A stretch of DNA of 48,004 bases, taken from Deltaproteobacteria bacterium. Its GTDB lineage: Bacteria > Bdellovibrionota_B > Oligoflexia > Oligoflexales > CAIYRB01. Positions 32,916-41,738 of the stretch are shown here, piece after piece; within the stretch, counting starts at the first letter, position 1; the number at the start of each line of letters is the position of its first letter. Below the pieces are notes generated by a model. The model saw only the letters and a list, made by a program, of their open reading frames with translations, had not been told where the DNA came from and made no database searches. Made by a program: the position numbers and the translations under genes. Location of the stretch: contig VGTI01000033.1 of assembly GCA_016874735.1 (NCBI GenBank), positions 1 to 48,004 of the forward strand, written 5' to 3'.

Positions 32916-34724
32916 TCAAGTACTCCCTGTAGGCATGGGTAATTGTGCCTTAGGATGGGCGAGGACCATATCTTGAGCGGACTTACCCGCTGGTATCATC
33001 GGCCAAACGTTATCTTCGTTTTGGACCTGTGCGTGAATCAGGCACGGGCCTTCTCGATAGGCAAGTGCCTCGGTGATAGTTTGGTCCAGTGTCGTTGAAG
33101 TATCGACATAGAATGCCTTGATACCGTATGCCTCTGCTAACTTAACAAAATCGGGATTGCCGTGCATGGATACACTGCTTAGCCGATTTTGATAAAAGAG
33201 CTGCTGCCACTGGCGCACCATACCGAGGCATTGGTTGTCTATGATGACAATCTTTATGGGCAACTTGTGAATGGCTGCCGTTGCCAGTTCGGCCTGTACC
33301 ATTTGAAAACCACCGTCTCCGACGACGGCGATCACTGTGGCGTCTGGGCGACCGAATTGAGCACCTATGGCTGCTGGTAAACCGAATCCCATCGTACCGG
33401 CGCCGCCAGAAGACAGCCAATTGCGATGCCCATCGGTCAGAATAAATTGGGCAGCCCACATTTGATGTTGACCGACATCGGTGGTCACCACGGAGTCGTT
33501 AGGTGCCATCCGGTGAATAGCACTTAACACTTGGGCTGCGCGCAGCCGGTGTTCCCTGCCTGCGATGATGCCGTCGCTATGTTCGACTACGAGCGGATGC
33601 TTTTTGCGGTAGGCCGCCAGTTCCTGGCGCCAAGCTATGGTATCAAGCTGATCCACAAGTTGTAGAATCTCAGCAATGGCTAGACGGGCATCTGCCACCA
33701 CAGCGGCATCTGTGCGGACACTGCGCCCAATTTCCGTCGGATCAATGTCGATGTGAAGAATCTTGGCACGAGGGCAAAATTCGCTGGGACAACCGTTGAT
33801 ACGGTCGTCAAACCTTGAGCCGATAGACAGGATTAGATCACACTGAGTTGTAGCATAATTGGCATAGGCGGTCCCATGCATGCCGAGCATACCCAGCGAC
33901 AAAGGATGGCTCTCAGGAAAGCCGCCCTTACCGAGCAGCGTGTTAGTGACTGGACTTCCCAGTTTCTCTGCAAGTTGAAGGACTAAGTTGTGTGCGCCAG
34001 AGATCACAGCTCCATGCCCAACAAGTAAGAGGGGGCGCTTACTCTTCATCAAGAGATTCGCCAGCCCTCGGCAACTAGCGACCTGCTCACTGTTCAATGA
34101 GTGGGTGGCCTTTGACGGCACGGCTGAACTACCGTGAGATTGCGCATGGTATCGAGTTTTTCTTGCTGAAATATCCTTGGGGATGTCGATGAGCACCGGT
34201 CCAGGGCGTCCATGCTTTGCGAGTTCGTAAGCATAACGTACAGTCGGTGCTATTTGTTCGACATCAAGGACCAAGTGATTATGTTTAACGAGTGGTAGCG
34301 TGGTCCCAAAAACGTCTGCCTCCTGGAAGGCATCCTTGCCTAGATTTGTGCTATTCGTTTGGCCAGATATTACCAATAGTGGGACGCTGTCCATCTTAGC
34401 TGTAAGGAGACCAGTTACCGTATTGAGAGCGCCAGGACCGCTCGTCACCAGCACCACACCAACGTGACCGGTGGCACGCGCATAGCCGTCTGCCATGTGG
34501 GTGGCGCCCTGCTCGTGACGCACTAGCACGACTTCAATTGAAGAATCGTAGAGTGCATCGAACATGTTGATTGCAGCACCGCCGGGGTAGCCAAAGATGT
34601 GCGTGACCCCAAGGTTCTCAAGTTCCCGGACCAAAATCTGCGCACCACTCAGCGTGCTGGCTTCGGTGATTGTCTCGATGGACGGGGACTTGGCCTCGGT
34701 GGGCAATGAGATTACCTCGGTCAT
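32916..34724 (-). CDS. ilvB: Acetolactate synthase large subunit
   Basis: Thiamine-diphosphate and FAD enzyme joining pyruvate with pyruvate or 2-ketobutyrate, the first common step of branched-chain synthesis. GVTHIFGYPGGAAINMFDAL and VRHEQGATHMADGYARATG (catalytic Glu) open the protein. QEADVFGTTLPLVKHN is the FAD/herbicide region. GDGGFQMVQAELATA with IIDNQCLGMVRQWQ is the thiamine-diphosphate and Mg site. 602 residues. Its ATG overlaps the ilvE stop by 4 bases. Confidence 0.98.
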   Translation of the reverse strand: MTEVISLPTEAKSPSIETITEASTLSGAQILVRELENLGVTHIFGYPGGAAINMFDALYDSSIEVVLVRHEQGATHMADGYARATGHVGVVLVTSGPGALNTVTGLLTAKMDSVPLLVISGQTNSTNLGKDAFQEADVFGTTLPLVKHNHLVLDVEQIAPTVRYAYELAKHGRPGPVLIDIPKDISARKTRYHAQSHGSSAVPSKATHSLNSEQVASCRGLANLLMKSKRPLLLVGHGAVISGAHNLVLQLAEKLGSPVTNTLLGKGGFPESHPLSLGMLGMHGTAYANYATTQCDLILSIGSRFDDRINGCPSEFCPRAKILHIDIDPTEIGRSVRTDAAVVADARLAIAEILQLVDQLDTIAWRQELAAYRKKHPLVVEHSDGIIAGREHRLRAAQVLSAIHRMAPNDSVVTTDVGQHQMWAAQFILTDGHRNWLSSGGAGTMGFGLPAAIGAQFGRPDATVIAVVGDGGFQMVQAELATAAIHKLPIKIVIIDNQCLGMVRQWQQLFYQNRLSSVSMHGNPDFVKLAEAYGIKAFYVDTSTTLDQTITEALAYREGPCLIHAQVQNEDNVWPMIPAGKSAQDMVLAHPKAQLPMPTGST

Positions 34725-35842
34725 GGGGTCACCGGTCTAATCCAATCGTAGTTTGTTAGGTGTGCACCGTTCTGGATGTCTACCAATAATTTACGGAGCT
34801 TCAAACTAATGGATAATTCAAACTCCAATACCGGTAGCTCGTAGACTGTGCCGTCACGCTCTGCAAGAGCGTGTACTGGTGAAATTACAGCAGCGGTGCC
34901 ACATGCGAAGAGTTCAGTGCAGGTGCCATTCCTTATCGCTGCTAAGAGTGTTTCGATAGGAATCGGAGCCTCGTTAACACGGAGTCCCATGCCGTGCGCC
35001 AAGTGGATCACGGAGTCACGCGTGACTCCGCCAAGTATGGAGTCGCATAGAGGTGGTGTCCATAGTGCACCGTCTATTACAGCGAAAAAGTTCATGCCCG
35101 AAAACTCTTCAATGTGAGTTTTGTTTACGGCATCGAGCCAGAGAGTTTGTTGGCAATTGAGATGAGTTGCTTTGATGTCTGCGCGAATGCTGGAGCCATA
35201 ATTCCCGGCCACTTTGTAGGCGCCCGTGCCTCCAGGTGCGGCGCGCGCATCCAGTCTCTCAATGAGTGCGGTCACTTTACCACTGGCAAAATAGGCTCCC
35301 GATGGACTAGCTATCACCAGGAATTTATAGGTGGATGCTGGCTTAAGGCTCAGTCCAACATCCGTAGCAAGCATCAATGGACGCAGGTAAAGCGATTCAC
35401 CGTGGCCACACGGCACGATGCTCCGTAAGTGATAACTTAGACTGCTTACCGCTTGGAGGAACAACTCCTCCGGCAGCTCAGGCATCGCCATGCGACGCGC
35501 TGAAGTATTAAATCTCCTGGCATTTAATTCCGGTCTAAAGAGCGCCACGCGCCCATCGTTGAGCCTGAAGGTTTTCATGCCTTCAAAGATCAGCTGCCCA
35601 TAATGAAGTGACTTACAGGCTGGGTCCAGAACCAGTGGCTGGTAGGATACCGTGGTGGGAGCTGACCACTGACCATCAGAAAAATCTGATACTACCATGA
35701 TCGGTGCCATCACTTGGCCAAAGCCTAATGATGTTGGTAATTCGAAATCTGCCACCAACTGGGATAAATGTGGTGGCAATCCAAGGGTGCCTGGGGGTGT
35801 TGTTCCACTATTGGTCGTTTTCGTCGTGCTCATCATAGTCAA
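34721..35842 (-). CDS. ilvE: Branched-chain amino acid aminotransferase
   Basis: PLP enzyme transaminating the 2-keto acids to valine, leucine and isoleucine. GGTGAYKVAGNYG carries the PLP lysine and LHYGQLIFEGMK is the conserved N-terminal box. EEFSGMNFFAV and the late ELFACGTAAVISPV phosphate-binding segment confirm fold type IV of the eukaryotic-like (BCAT2) subgroup, in keeping with 373 residues. First structural gene of the operon, directly after the attenuator. Confidence 0.96.
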   Translation of the reverse strand: MTMMSTTKTTNSGTTPPGTLGLPPHLSQLVADFELPTSLGFGQVMAPIMVVSDFSDGQWSAPTTVSYQPLVLDPACKSLHYGQLIFEGMKTFRLNDGRVALFRPELNARRFNTSARRMAMPELPEELFLQAVSSLSYHLRSIVPCGHGESLYLRPLMLATDVGLSLKPASTYKFLVIASPSGAYFASGKVTALIERLDARAAPGGTGAYKVAGNYGSSIRADIKATHLNCQQTLWLDAVNKTHIEEFSGMNFFAVIDGALWTPPLCDSILGGVTRDSVIHLAHGMGLRVNEAPIPIETLLAAIRNGTCTELFACGTAAVISPVHALAERDGTVYELPVLEFELSISLKLRKLLVDIQNGAHLTNYDWIRPVTP

Positions 35843-35871
35843 TCTGTAAGTAACGGTCCTGGTTTTCGGTC

Positions 35872-35911
35872 AAAAATCAAAAACCCCGAGTCCGCTATGG
35901 GATCCGGGGTT
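35872..35911 (-). terminator. Attenuator terminator of the ilv operon
   Basis: On the minus strand AAACCCCG and CGGGGTTT form an 8-bp stem (arms 35904-35911 and 35880-35887), with further interrupted pairing inside, followed by TTTTGATTTTT. It lies between the leader peptide and ilvE, where an intrinsic terminator makes sense only as an attenuator. Confidence 0.9.
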
Positions 35912-35934
35912 TAGTGAGCTTTCAGTCATGCGCT

Positions 35935-35997
35935 CTTAATTCCGGTCCCTTGGTAGGATGGAGCTAATAATCGCAATAATAATTTGAATTTGTCGCA
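35935..35997 (-). CDS. Isoleucine-rich ilv leader peptide
   Basis: A 20-codon frame from a GTG at 35997 to TAA at 35935. It encodes six Ile codons within eleven positions (I-Q-I-I-I-A-I-I-S-S-I) and then L. If a TTG 15 bases earlier were used, three Leu and one Val would be added. AGG sits 9 bases before the GTG. It lies 24 bases upstream of the terminator stem. This is the classical arrangement of ribosome-stalling leader peptides of ilv operons. Too short for automated gene calling. Confidence 0.85.
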
Positions 35998-36022
35998 CGG
36001 TTAGTAACCTGAGCAATCACGG

Positions 36023-36049
36023 AGTTAGTTACGAGCGCTCGCAACCTAA
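36023..36049. promoter_or_regulatory. Long palindrome upstream of the ilv leader
   Basis: GTTAG-TTACGAGC-GCTCGCAA-C-CTAAC is a 13-bp dyad with one mismatch and one extra base, no loop, 26 bases upstream of the leader GTG. The lack of a loop favours a protein-binding operator over an RNA hairpin. A TTGTCA hexamer lies next to it, but I could not place a -10 box. Confidence 0.45.
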
Positions 36050-36112
36050 CACTTTGACAAATAATCGCAAACAAAAAATGGCAACTTTTATTCGTTACCC
36101 ACTTGGACGGGT

Positions 36113-37609
36113 TTACAAAAGTAGTGTGTATGCCGGGTTGTCAGTTTCCCTCTTAAACGGGTATCCACTGTTAATCAAGTGCCGCTCGAAGTCTTCGCGC
36201 TCCTCTCTAAGCACCTCAAAGGCAATCAGCACACGACCATAATCGGCGCCGTGGGAGCGGTAGTGAAACAGGGAAATGTTCCAGCCCCCACTCATAGTGT
36301 TAAGGAAATTAGCCAATGCTCCCGGACGCTCAGGGAACACGAAACTATATAGCTCCTCGGCACTCACGTGCTGCGCCCTGCCGCCCACCATGTGGCGCAC
36401 ATGTTCTTTGGCTAAATCGTTAGAGGTCAGATCGGTAAAAAAGTACCCTTTATCTCGTAATTGTTTTGTAAAAATGCCGTGATCACTAGGTTTTTGCGTT
36501 GCTATACCAAGTAGGATAAAAGCATCGTCTGGTCCACTTTTGCGGTAATTGAATTCCGTGATACTGCGACCACCCAGGATATCAGAGCAAAGCGCTTTGA
36601 GACTGCCCGGACGTTCAGCCAAGCGCACGGCATAGAGACACTCGAGACCAGCTCCTGTCATGGCGCGTTCGGCGACAAACTGGAGCCTTTGAAAGTTCAT
36701 GTTTGCGCCCGAACTGATAGTGACGACATTCAGGCTCCGTTGTTGGCTGGCCATCAAATGCTTCTTGGCGCCAGCCCAAGATAAGGCCCCGGCTGGTTCC
36801 AGTAGCGTGCGCGTTTCGCGATAAATATCATGAATTGCGGAGCAAATTTCGTCCGTTGTGACCCTAACGTAGCCATCAACCAAAGACTGACTTAAGCTAA
36901 AAGTGTTTGCTCCCACCTGTTTGACGGCGACACCATCCGCGAATATTCCTACGTCATTCAGAACGATCCGCTCACCCGCCTCGACCGAACGGGCCATGGC
37001 ATCACTATCCCGCGGCTCGACACCGTAAATCTTCACGTCGGGGCATAGTTCCTTAACGTAGGATGCTATCCCGGCAAGGAGACCGCCGCCACCCACTGGG
37101 ACAAATATAGCGTCAACTTCGGGTAAATCCTCAAGGATCTCCTTACCAATCGTGCCCTGGCCGGCGATGACCAGGGGGTCATCAAATGGGTGGATCATGG
37201 TGGCGCCAGTGGATGCCACTAGCGCCAGGGAACGCTCGTAGGCCTGGGAATAGTGATCACCGGATAGAATGACCTTTGCTCCAAAGCGCGCTACGGCCTG
37301 AATTTTAATATCCGGAGTCGTCGTCGGCATGACTACCCAAGCCGGTATCCCTAGTCTTTGCGCCGAGAGGGCTACACCTTGCCCATGATTGCCCGCAGAG
37401 GCACAGATGACTCCGCGTACCCGCTCGTCTGGCGTCAGCGCTGCGATACGATTGTAAGCCCCCCGTATTTTGAAGGAAAATATGGGTTGCAGGTCCTCTC
37501 TCTTGAGATACACCTGATGGCCCAGTTCGTGGGAAATGGCGGGTGCGCGCTCGAGCGGCGTCCGCTTAGCTACTTCGTATACCCGTGCCTTTAGAATCTC
37601 TTTCAACAC
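36113..37609 (-). CDS. ilvA: Threonine dehydratase, biosynthetic
   Basis: PLP enzyme converting threonine to 2-ketobutyrate, the committed step to isoleucine. VYLKREDLQPIFSFKIRGAY carries the PLP lysine and ICASAGNHGQGVA plus PVGGGGLLAGI the cofactor-binding loops. Residues about 330-498 form two ACT-like regulatory domains (EFNYRKSGPDDAFILLGI; LFHYRSHGADYGRVLIAF), so feedback inhibition by isoleucine is expected. Start is a GTG at 37609 with a weak ribosome binding site. It lies upstream of the ilv operon on the same strand, separated by the leader region. Confidence 0.97.
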   Translation of the reverse strand: MLKEILKARVYEVAKRTPLERAPAISHELGHQVYLKREDLQPIFSFKIRGAYNRIAALTPDERVRGVICASAGNHGQGVALSAQRLGIPAWVVMPTTTPDIKIQAVARFGAKVILSGDHYSQAYERSLALVASTGATMIHPFDDPLVIAGQGTIGKEILEDLPEVDAIFVPVGGGGLLAGIASYVKELCPDVKIYGVEPRDSDAMARSVEAGERIVLNDVGIFADGVAVKQVGANTFSLSQSLVDGYVRVTTDEICSAIHDIYRETRTLLEPAGALSWAGAKKHLMASQQRSLNVVTISSGANMNFQRLQFVAERAMTGAGLECLYAVRLAERPGSLKALCSDILGGRSITEFNYRKSGPDDAFILLGIATQKPSDHGIFTKQLRDKGYFFTDLTSNDLAKEHVRHMVGGRAQHVSAEELYSFVFPERPGALANFLNTMSGGWNISLFHYRSHGADYGRVLIAFEVLREEREDFERHLINSGYPFKRETDNPAYTLLL

Positions 37610-37623
37610 AATAGCATTTACCC

Positions 37624-37664
37624 AATCCTACTGAGGATCCCCTTTTAGGGTATTTAGCAGGATT
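37624..37664. promoter_or_regulatory. Inverted repeat in the ilvA upstream region
   Basis: AATCCT (37624-37629) and AGGATT (37659-37664) face each other 15 bases before the ilvA start, with an inner CCC-CTTTTA-GGG hairpin. Could be an operator or 5' UTR structure. No Ile-rich leader frame was seen here. Confidence 0.3.
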
Positions 37665-37688
37665 CACCAACAACTAAGTGGAACTCAC

Positions 37689-39044
37689 TTAAGCAGCCGC
37701 GTGCAGCCAGACGACAAGTTGGTCGTCATGGCGTGGCAGGGTGTCCAGCGCCGCCGCGCCATTAGCTGTAAATACCTGTTGAAGCTTAATAATATCGCGT
37801 TTGCGCGTCCGTACACCCCGATCGAATATACCGTCCGTCCCCAGCATCAAACCTTTTAATTTGGCAAGATTTAGCTGAATTTTGGTGGGCTCGAGGGACA
37901 GTTCCTCTTCGAGTCCCAGTGGTATGCCCTGGCCGACGATAGTCTCAACGACGTCGTCACCGTTCTCGTTTTTGACGATCGCAAAGACGGGTACATGCCC
38001 CGCAGCAAAGTAAGTCAGTGACGATTCGTCGATGACAAGTAGGCCCAGGGTCAGTGTGTGATCGCGGCGGTGACCCAGTTGATAGAATACTTTATTTGCC
38101 ATAGCTAACCACGACATGGGGTCGAAGCTGTGTTGATCGTCAATCATGGCCCACATGGTCTTCAGCGCTTGGATCACAAGTGCGGCTTGTATACCCTTGC
38201 CAGTGGCATCCGCGACCACAATGACAAGTTTGCCGTCAGGAAACGTGCGGTGTGCTCCCCAGTCTCCACCCAGAGCGGAGAACCTCCTCTCAAACAACGA
38301 TATGGCGAGATCGCGCGACAGGACCTGAGAGCTGTTAACAACATCACCGCGCGTGGTAGCTTCGGCATTTTCTAAATCTTTTTGTAGAGATTTTTGTCTA
38401 GCATGCTCGTCCTCAAGGAGGATCATTCTGGCTTTGAATTCCAAGACGGCCTCTGAGTGAAGCCGATGCATCCAGGCGTAATAAAGACCAACTGATATGC
38501 CGGACACCAAAATAAGTTCGGCTATAAGGTCGGGTACTTTTAGATCAGGATTGGTGCTGAAAGCCAAAGCTGCTGCGGTGGTTTGAAACGCTGTCCACGG
38601 AATAATCCAAGCCGATCGATAGGGGAAAATACGGATATTAAAAATAAGTGCGGCAATGTAGATCTGGGTGACCAAAATGGAGGCCTCTAAATCAAACGGA
38701 CGCCGAAATGTTTGGATTATGATGCTCGTAGAACCCATGAATATTGTCAGCGATGCTACCGTTACCAGTAGCCGCACGTAATGCATTTGCAAGTGCCTTA
38801 GAACCGTTATCAGCCAACTTATGACGGACAGGACCAGAAGCGTTGCGGTAATAATCCAGTATTTGGACGCGTTGCCGTTCAGCATCATGATCAAAATAAA
38901 TATTGGGATTGTCCAGCGGCAGAATTTAGCTACTCCGATAATGTAAAGCGTCTGATCCCGTATCAACCAATCTTTGGTAAACGATTGCTCTTCGGGGGAA
39001 AGTTCGGTGTGGCGGAAGAAGATCCATTTAACCAGCTTTTTCAT
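37689..39044 (-). CDS. Membrane SpoIIE-family (PP2C-type) serine phosphatase
   Basis: A 451-residue protein with six hydrophobic segments in residues 33-190, a short coiled coil (about 195-235) and a PP2C-like SpoIIE domain. Metal-binding Asp279 lies in VVADATGKGIQAALV, and LGTDGIFDRG provides the second acidic motif, so the enzyme looks active. It probably dephosphorylates an anti-sigma-factor antagonist or similar protein, but none is encoded nearby. Its start overlaps the stop of the upstream paralogue by 17 bases, indicating translational coupling. Confidence 0.88.
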   Translation of the reverse strand: MKKLVKWIFFRHTELSPEEQSFTKDWLIRDQTLYIIGVAKFCRWTIPIFILIMMLNGNASKYWIITATLLVLSVISWLITVLRHLQMHYVRLLVTVASLTIFMGSTSIIIQTFRRPFDLEASILVTQIYIAALIFNIRIFPYRSAWIIPWTAFQTTAAALAFSTNPDLKVPDLIAELILVSGISVGLYYAWMHRLHSEAVLEFKARMILLEDEHARQKSLQKDLENAEATTRGDVVNSSQVLSRDLAISLFERRFSALGGDWGAHRTFPDGKLVIVVADATGKGIQAALVIQALKTMWAMIDDQHSFDPMSWLAMANKVFYQLGHRRDHTLTLGLLVIDESSLTYFAAGHVPVFAIVKNENGDDVVETIVGQGIPLGLEEELSLEPTKIQLNLAKLKGLMLGTDGIFDRGVRTRKRDIIKLQQVFTANGAAALDTLPRHDDQLVVWLHAAA

Positions 39045-40434
39045 AAGACACCCATACCATCAGACTATCTGCTTGTGATGTTGCTGCATTATTAATTGGT
39101 ATAGAATGATCCTGTTTGCCCCCGCTTTGAGCGGTGTTTAATTTGTTTGACTTAAAGAGATTGAAACTCTGATGGATCTCGTCAAGATCGCGAGTTGCAT
39201 CGTTTTTTGTATGTAAAACTAGTGATTGTTTTTGTTTATCACGGAGCCGGAAATCTTTTTGACCCACCACGTTAGTTTCTGATTGGGTAAATTTATTCAA
39301 TTCTGCGCTGAGATATGTGGTGTTTGCATGGTCATCCTGTTCTTCCACTAACCACAGGTGGGATAAATTTGTGGCGTATAGGCTTACTGTGTTTTGGGTT
39401 AGAATGACAAGCGACAAAGAGACCGCTTTTTCAACATCCGCACTGACTGCGCTCAGTGCTCTACTTGCCGTGCTCAACCATGTCTTTGGATCGAAGTTTG
39501 TCGCAGTGAGGCTCAATGCCCATAGTGCCTGCATTGAGTGGATCATCAGTCCAGCACGAAGTCCCAGCGTGGTTGCATCAACAAGAAATACTACGGTTTC
39601 CCCATGAGTAAGGTGGCGCACAGCACACCAGGCGGTAGCTAGACGCTCCACGCGCCTGTGTTGGATGTCAATTTTGAGTCCTGGTATTTTGGGCTCCCCT
39701 AATTCAAATGAGAATGATTTTTGAAGCTCCTCGGCCTCACGGATCTGCAATTCTACGTCGCCAGTGATTGCGCGTTGTTCATTGACGATTGTCTGACGTA
39801 CTGCAAACTCAGTGAGGGCTTGGTTTCTGATGTTTTTAATCATGGAATATCTAAACCAGGTTGCCAGAAGGATATTAAAGGTTGAAATCTGTACGACAGT
39901 TGTGGTGGAGATCGATGAGTCAGCAGAAACCGAGAAAAAAACCATGATCAGTAAAGCTACAGCCCATAGGAGCACGCTACCGTTAGCGAACGGGAATTGG
40001 ATGATGGTGATGATTGAAATGGCAGACTGAGCCGCAATGAGAAATACCGCCGCATTGACGTCGGGACCTTGGCGGAAAGCAAGGTTGATGGCTGCTGCGT
40101 AGCCTATTGCTGCAATCGCATTGAGTGTCAAGGCTATCCATGGTGTCCACGAAAGTAACTTCTCGAGGCGGTGAGCCCAGTAGACAGCTATGATGGACAT
40201 AAGAACATGAGTTGGAATTTGGGCGTATCTCTGGGGGGCAGGGCTTAGGATGGCGATAGCGACGACAGAAATTGGCATCATGATTGCGAAGAGCTTTGAA
40301 GTATGGAGATAGGATAACTTGATCTTATCCCATTCCCAACGCTTTAAATATTCTACCTCGTCCTCTGATAGCCCGTCGTTCGAGACCATCAGGATCCGGA
40401 TGAGGTTAATCAATATTTCTTTTAATGACTGCAT
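39028..40434 (-). CDS. Membrane SpoIIE-like pseudophosphatase, paralogue of the downstream gene
   Basis: A 468-residue protein with the same layout as its neighbour: N-terminal cytoplasmic stretch with LSEDEVEYLKRWEWDKIK (neighbour: LSPEEQSFTKDWLIRDQ), six membrane segments, coiled coil, SpoIIE-like domain. The first motif is VVFLVDATTLGLRAGLMIHS, with the Asp kept but the GxG lost, and the DG motif is replaced by LVLHTKNDATRDL. Metal binding should be lost. It may act as a regulatory partner of the active phosphatase. AGGA lies 4 bases before the ATG. Confidence 0.8.
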   Translation of the reverse strand: MQSLKEILINLIRILMVSNDGLSEDEVEYLKRWEWDKIKLSYLHTSKLFAIMMPISVVAIAILSPAPQRYAQIPTHVLMSIIAVYWAHRLEKLLSWTPWIALTLNAIAAIGYAAAINLAFRQGPDVNAAVFLIAAQSAISIITIIQFPFANGSVLLWAVALLIMVFFSVSADSSISTTTVVQISTFNILLATWFRYSMIKNIRNQALTEFAVRQTIVNEQRAITGDVELQIREAEELQKSFSFELGEPKIPGLKIDIQHRRVERLATAWCAVRHLTHGETVVFLVDATTLGLRAGLMIHSMQALWALSLTATNFDPKTWLSTASRALSAVSADVEKAVSLSLVILTQNTVSLYATNLSHLWLVEEQDDHANTTYLSAELNKFTQSETNVVGQKDFRLRDKQKQSLVLHTKNDATRDLDEIHQSFNLFKSNKLNTAQSGGKQDHSIPINNAATSQADSLMVWVSYEKAG

Positions 40435-40445
40435 TTAATCCTGCG

Positions 40446-40525
40446 AGAGAGGCATAGTCCTCTATACGTAGGATCGGCAATTATTCCTGTAACATTGAGC
40501 TTTAGTGGCCCTGCGACGGGGCCAT
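40446..40525. other. Intergenic hairpins between phosphatase and hydrolase genes
   Basis: The 195-base gap holds AGAGG-CATAGT-CCTCT near 40446-40461 and TGGCCC-TGCGACG-GGGCCA at 40507-40525. The second lies downstream of the SGNH hydrolase stop and may mark its transcript end, but has no U tract. Confidence 0.3.
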
Positions 40526-40629
40526 GGAGTATCGGGGCGGTATCCGGGTGACGCTAGAGTACTGCAGCAGCATCCCAAAGGTGACTATTTTAGGATTATG
40601 CAAACCTTGTCGTGGCCGCCCAATCCGAT

Positions 40630-41691
40630 TCAAAGTAAGGGTTCCACGAGCGGCCAGAGGTGCCTACCGATAGCTTCCTGAACGAATTTATCGGGATGAA
40701 TACAGTCCGCCGCAATGTGATTAGCGCCGTCGCCTCCAGTCATTGGGGGTACGAAGATGGCTTGACCCTTGTACTCCGGGAACATACTACGGTCGTCGTT
40801 CAAGTGAGCTACAGCTGCTTCCAGGGTATCATTCATGGCCAGAACCCTTTGCCGCGCCGCGTCGAGGACTTCCTCAGGAGCTCCCGGATACAGTCCAGTC
40901 TTATTGCCAAAGCGCACAATCTTATAGAGTTGGGAGCAGGTGATGGGTCCGGCAGGCGAATTCGGGATGGTCACGCGATCAGGTGCTGTCAACAACGGTA
41001 CAGGATCAGCCATTCCTGTGACCACGAGGTTCGCTTGGGGGGCCAGTTGTGTCAGCTCCAGATAAAAAGAGCGTACATTTTCTGCGTAGGATTCCAGCGG
41101 CCAGCCCTCCATAAAGTCCATGCCGTTGAAGTTTACGATGATGAGGTCGGGTTTTTTGATAAACGGATGGCGCTCTAAAAATTTCCTAAATGTCGCTAAG
41201 TAGAGATGGCCAAAGTGATACGCGCCAGCCATGCGCGCACCGTTGTATACAAGTGGCTTGTTGCCATGGGACTCTTCTATCAGCACTGGTAGGGAATAAT
41301 CTTGACGTCCGAGCAACGGCGACAGGTGAAGGCGTGCCATGTTGCCGAAGAAGGCAGTCAGGAGTCGATGCTGTTCGTCTTCGGTTCGCTCCTTCTTGAG
41401 TTTGCCGAGAGTCGCGTCATAAGTGGTGGCCGCGGCAATTGACGCGAGAAAGTCAGCATAAAATCGCGGGCCTGGTTGACCAAGTTTAGCGTCCGCCATG
41501 GTGGCCATCGAGACACTGTCTCCAAAGACGGCAAGAAAAATGCGATCTTCAACATCCGGCGCAGAAATAATGTCATCCGGGTTCACGGTTACGGGAAAAT
41601 CGGCCTTTGTGCGCGCCAACACCGTGGATGACACAAATAGACCGAGCGACACTAACTGATAAAGCCGGAGCCTTATTTTAAATACGAGCAT
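40630..41691 (-). CDS. Secreted SGNH/GDSL-type hydrolase
   Basis: A 353-residue protein with a signal peptide (LVSLGLFVSSTVLARTKA, residues 13-30). The nucleophile Ser59 is in FGDSVSMA (block I), NFNGMDFMEG fits the Asn block, and the C-terminal AADCIHPD gives the Asp-x-x-His pair. It should cleave an ester outside the cytoplasmic membrane; substrate unknown. GGGAG precedes the ATG by 10 bases. 47 bases after the MFS gene stop, so it is probably the third gene of the glycosyltransferase-transporter operon. Confidence 0.85.
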   Translation of the reverse strand: MLVFKIRLRLYQLVSLGLFVSSTVLARTKADFPVTVNPDDIISAPDVEDRIFLAVFGDSVSMATMADAKLGQPGPRFYADFLASIAAATTYDATLGKLKKERTEDEQHRLLTAFFGNMARLHLSPLLGRQDYSLPVLIEESHGNKPLVYNGARMAGAYHFGHLYLATFRKFLERHPFIKKPDLIIVNFNGMDFMEGWPLESYAENVRSFYLELTQLAPQANLVVTGMADPVPLLTAPDRVTIPNSPAGPITCSQLYKIVRFGNKTGLYPGAPEEVLDAARQRVLAMNDTLEAAVAHLNDDRSMFPEYKGQAIFVPPMTGGDGANHIAADCIHPDKFVQEAIGRHLWPLVEPLL

Positions 41692-41738
41692 GTTTAAGAT
41701 CTCCCGAAACGGTATTACGAACTACCAAGTTTAATTCA

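Noticed and set aside
36053-36059. TTGTCA as -35 box of the ilv promoter
   Set aside because: No acceptable -10 hexamer 15-19 bases downstream; the expected position falls in the GC-rich palindrome.
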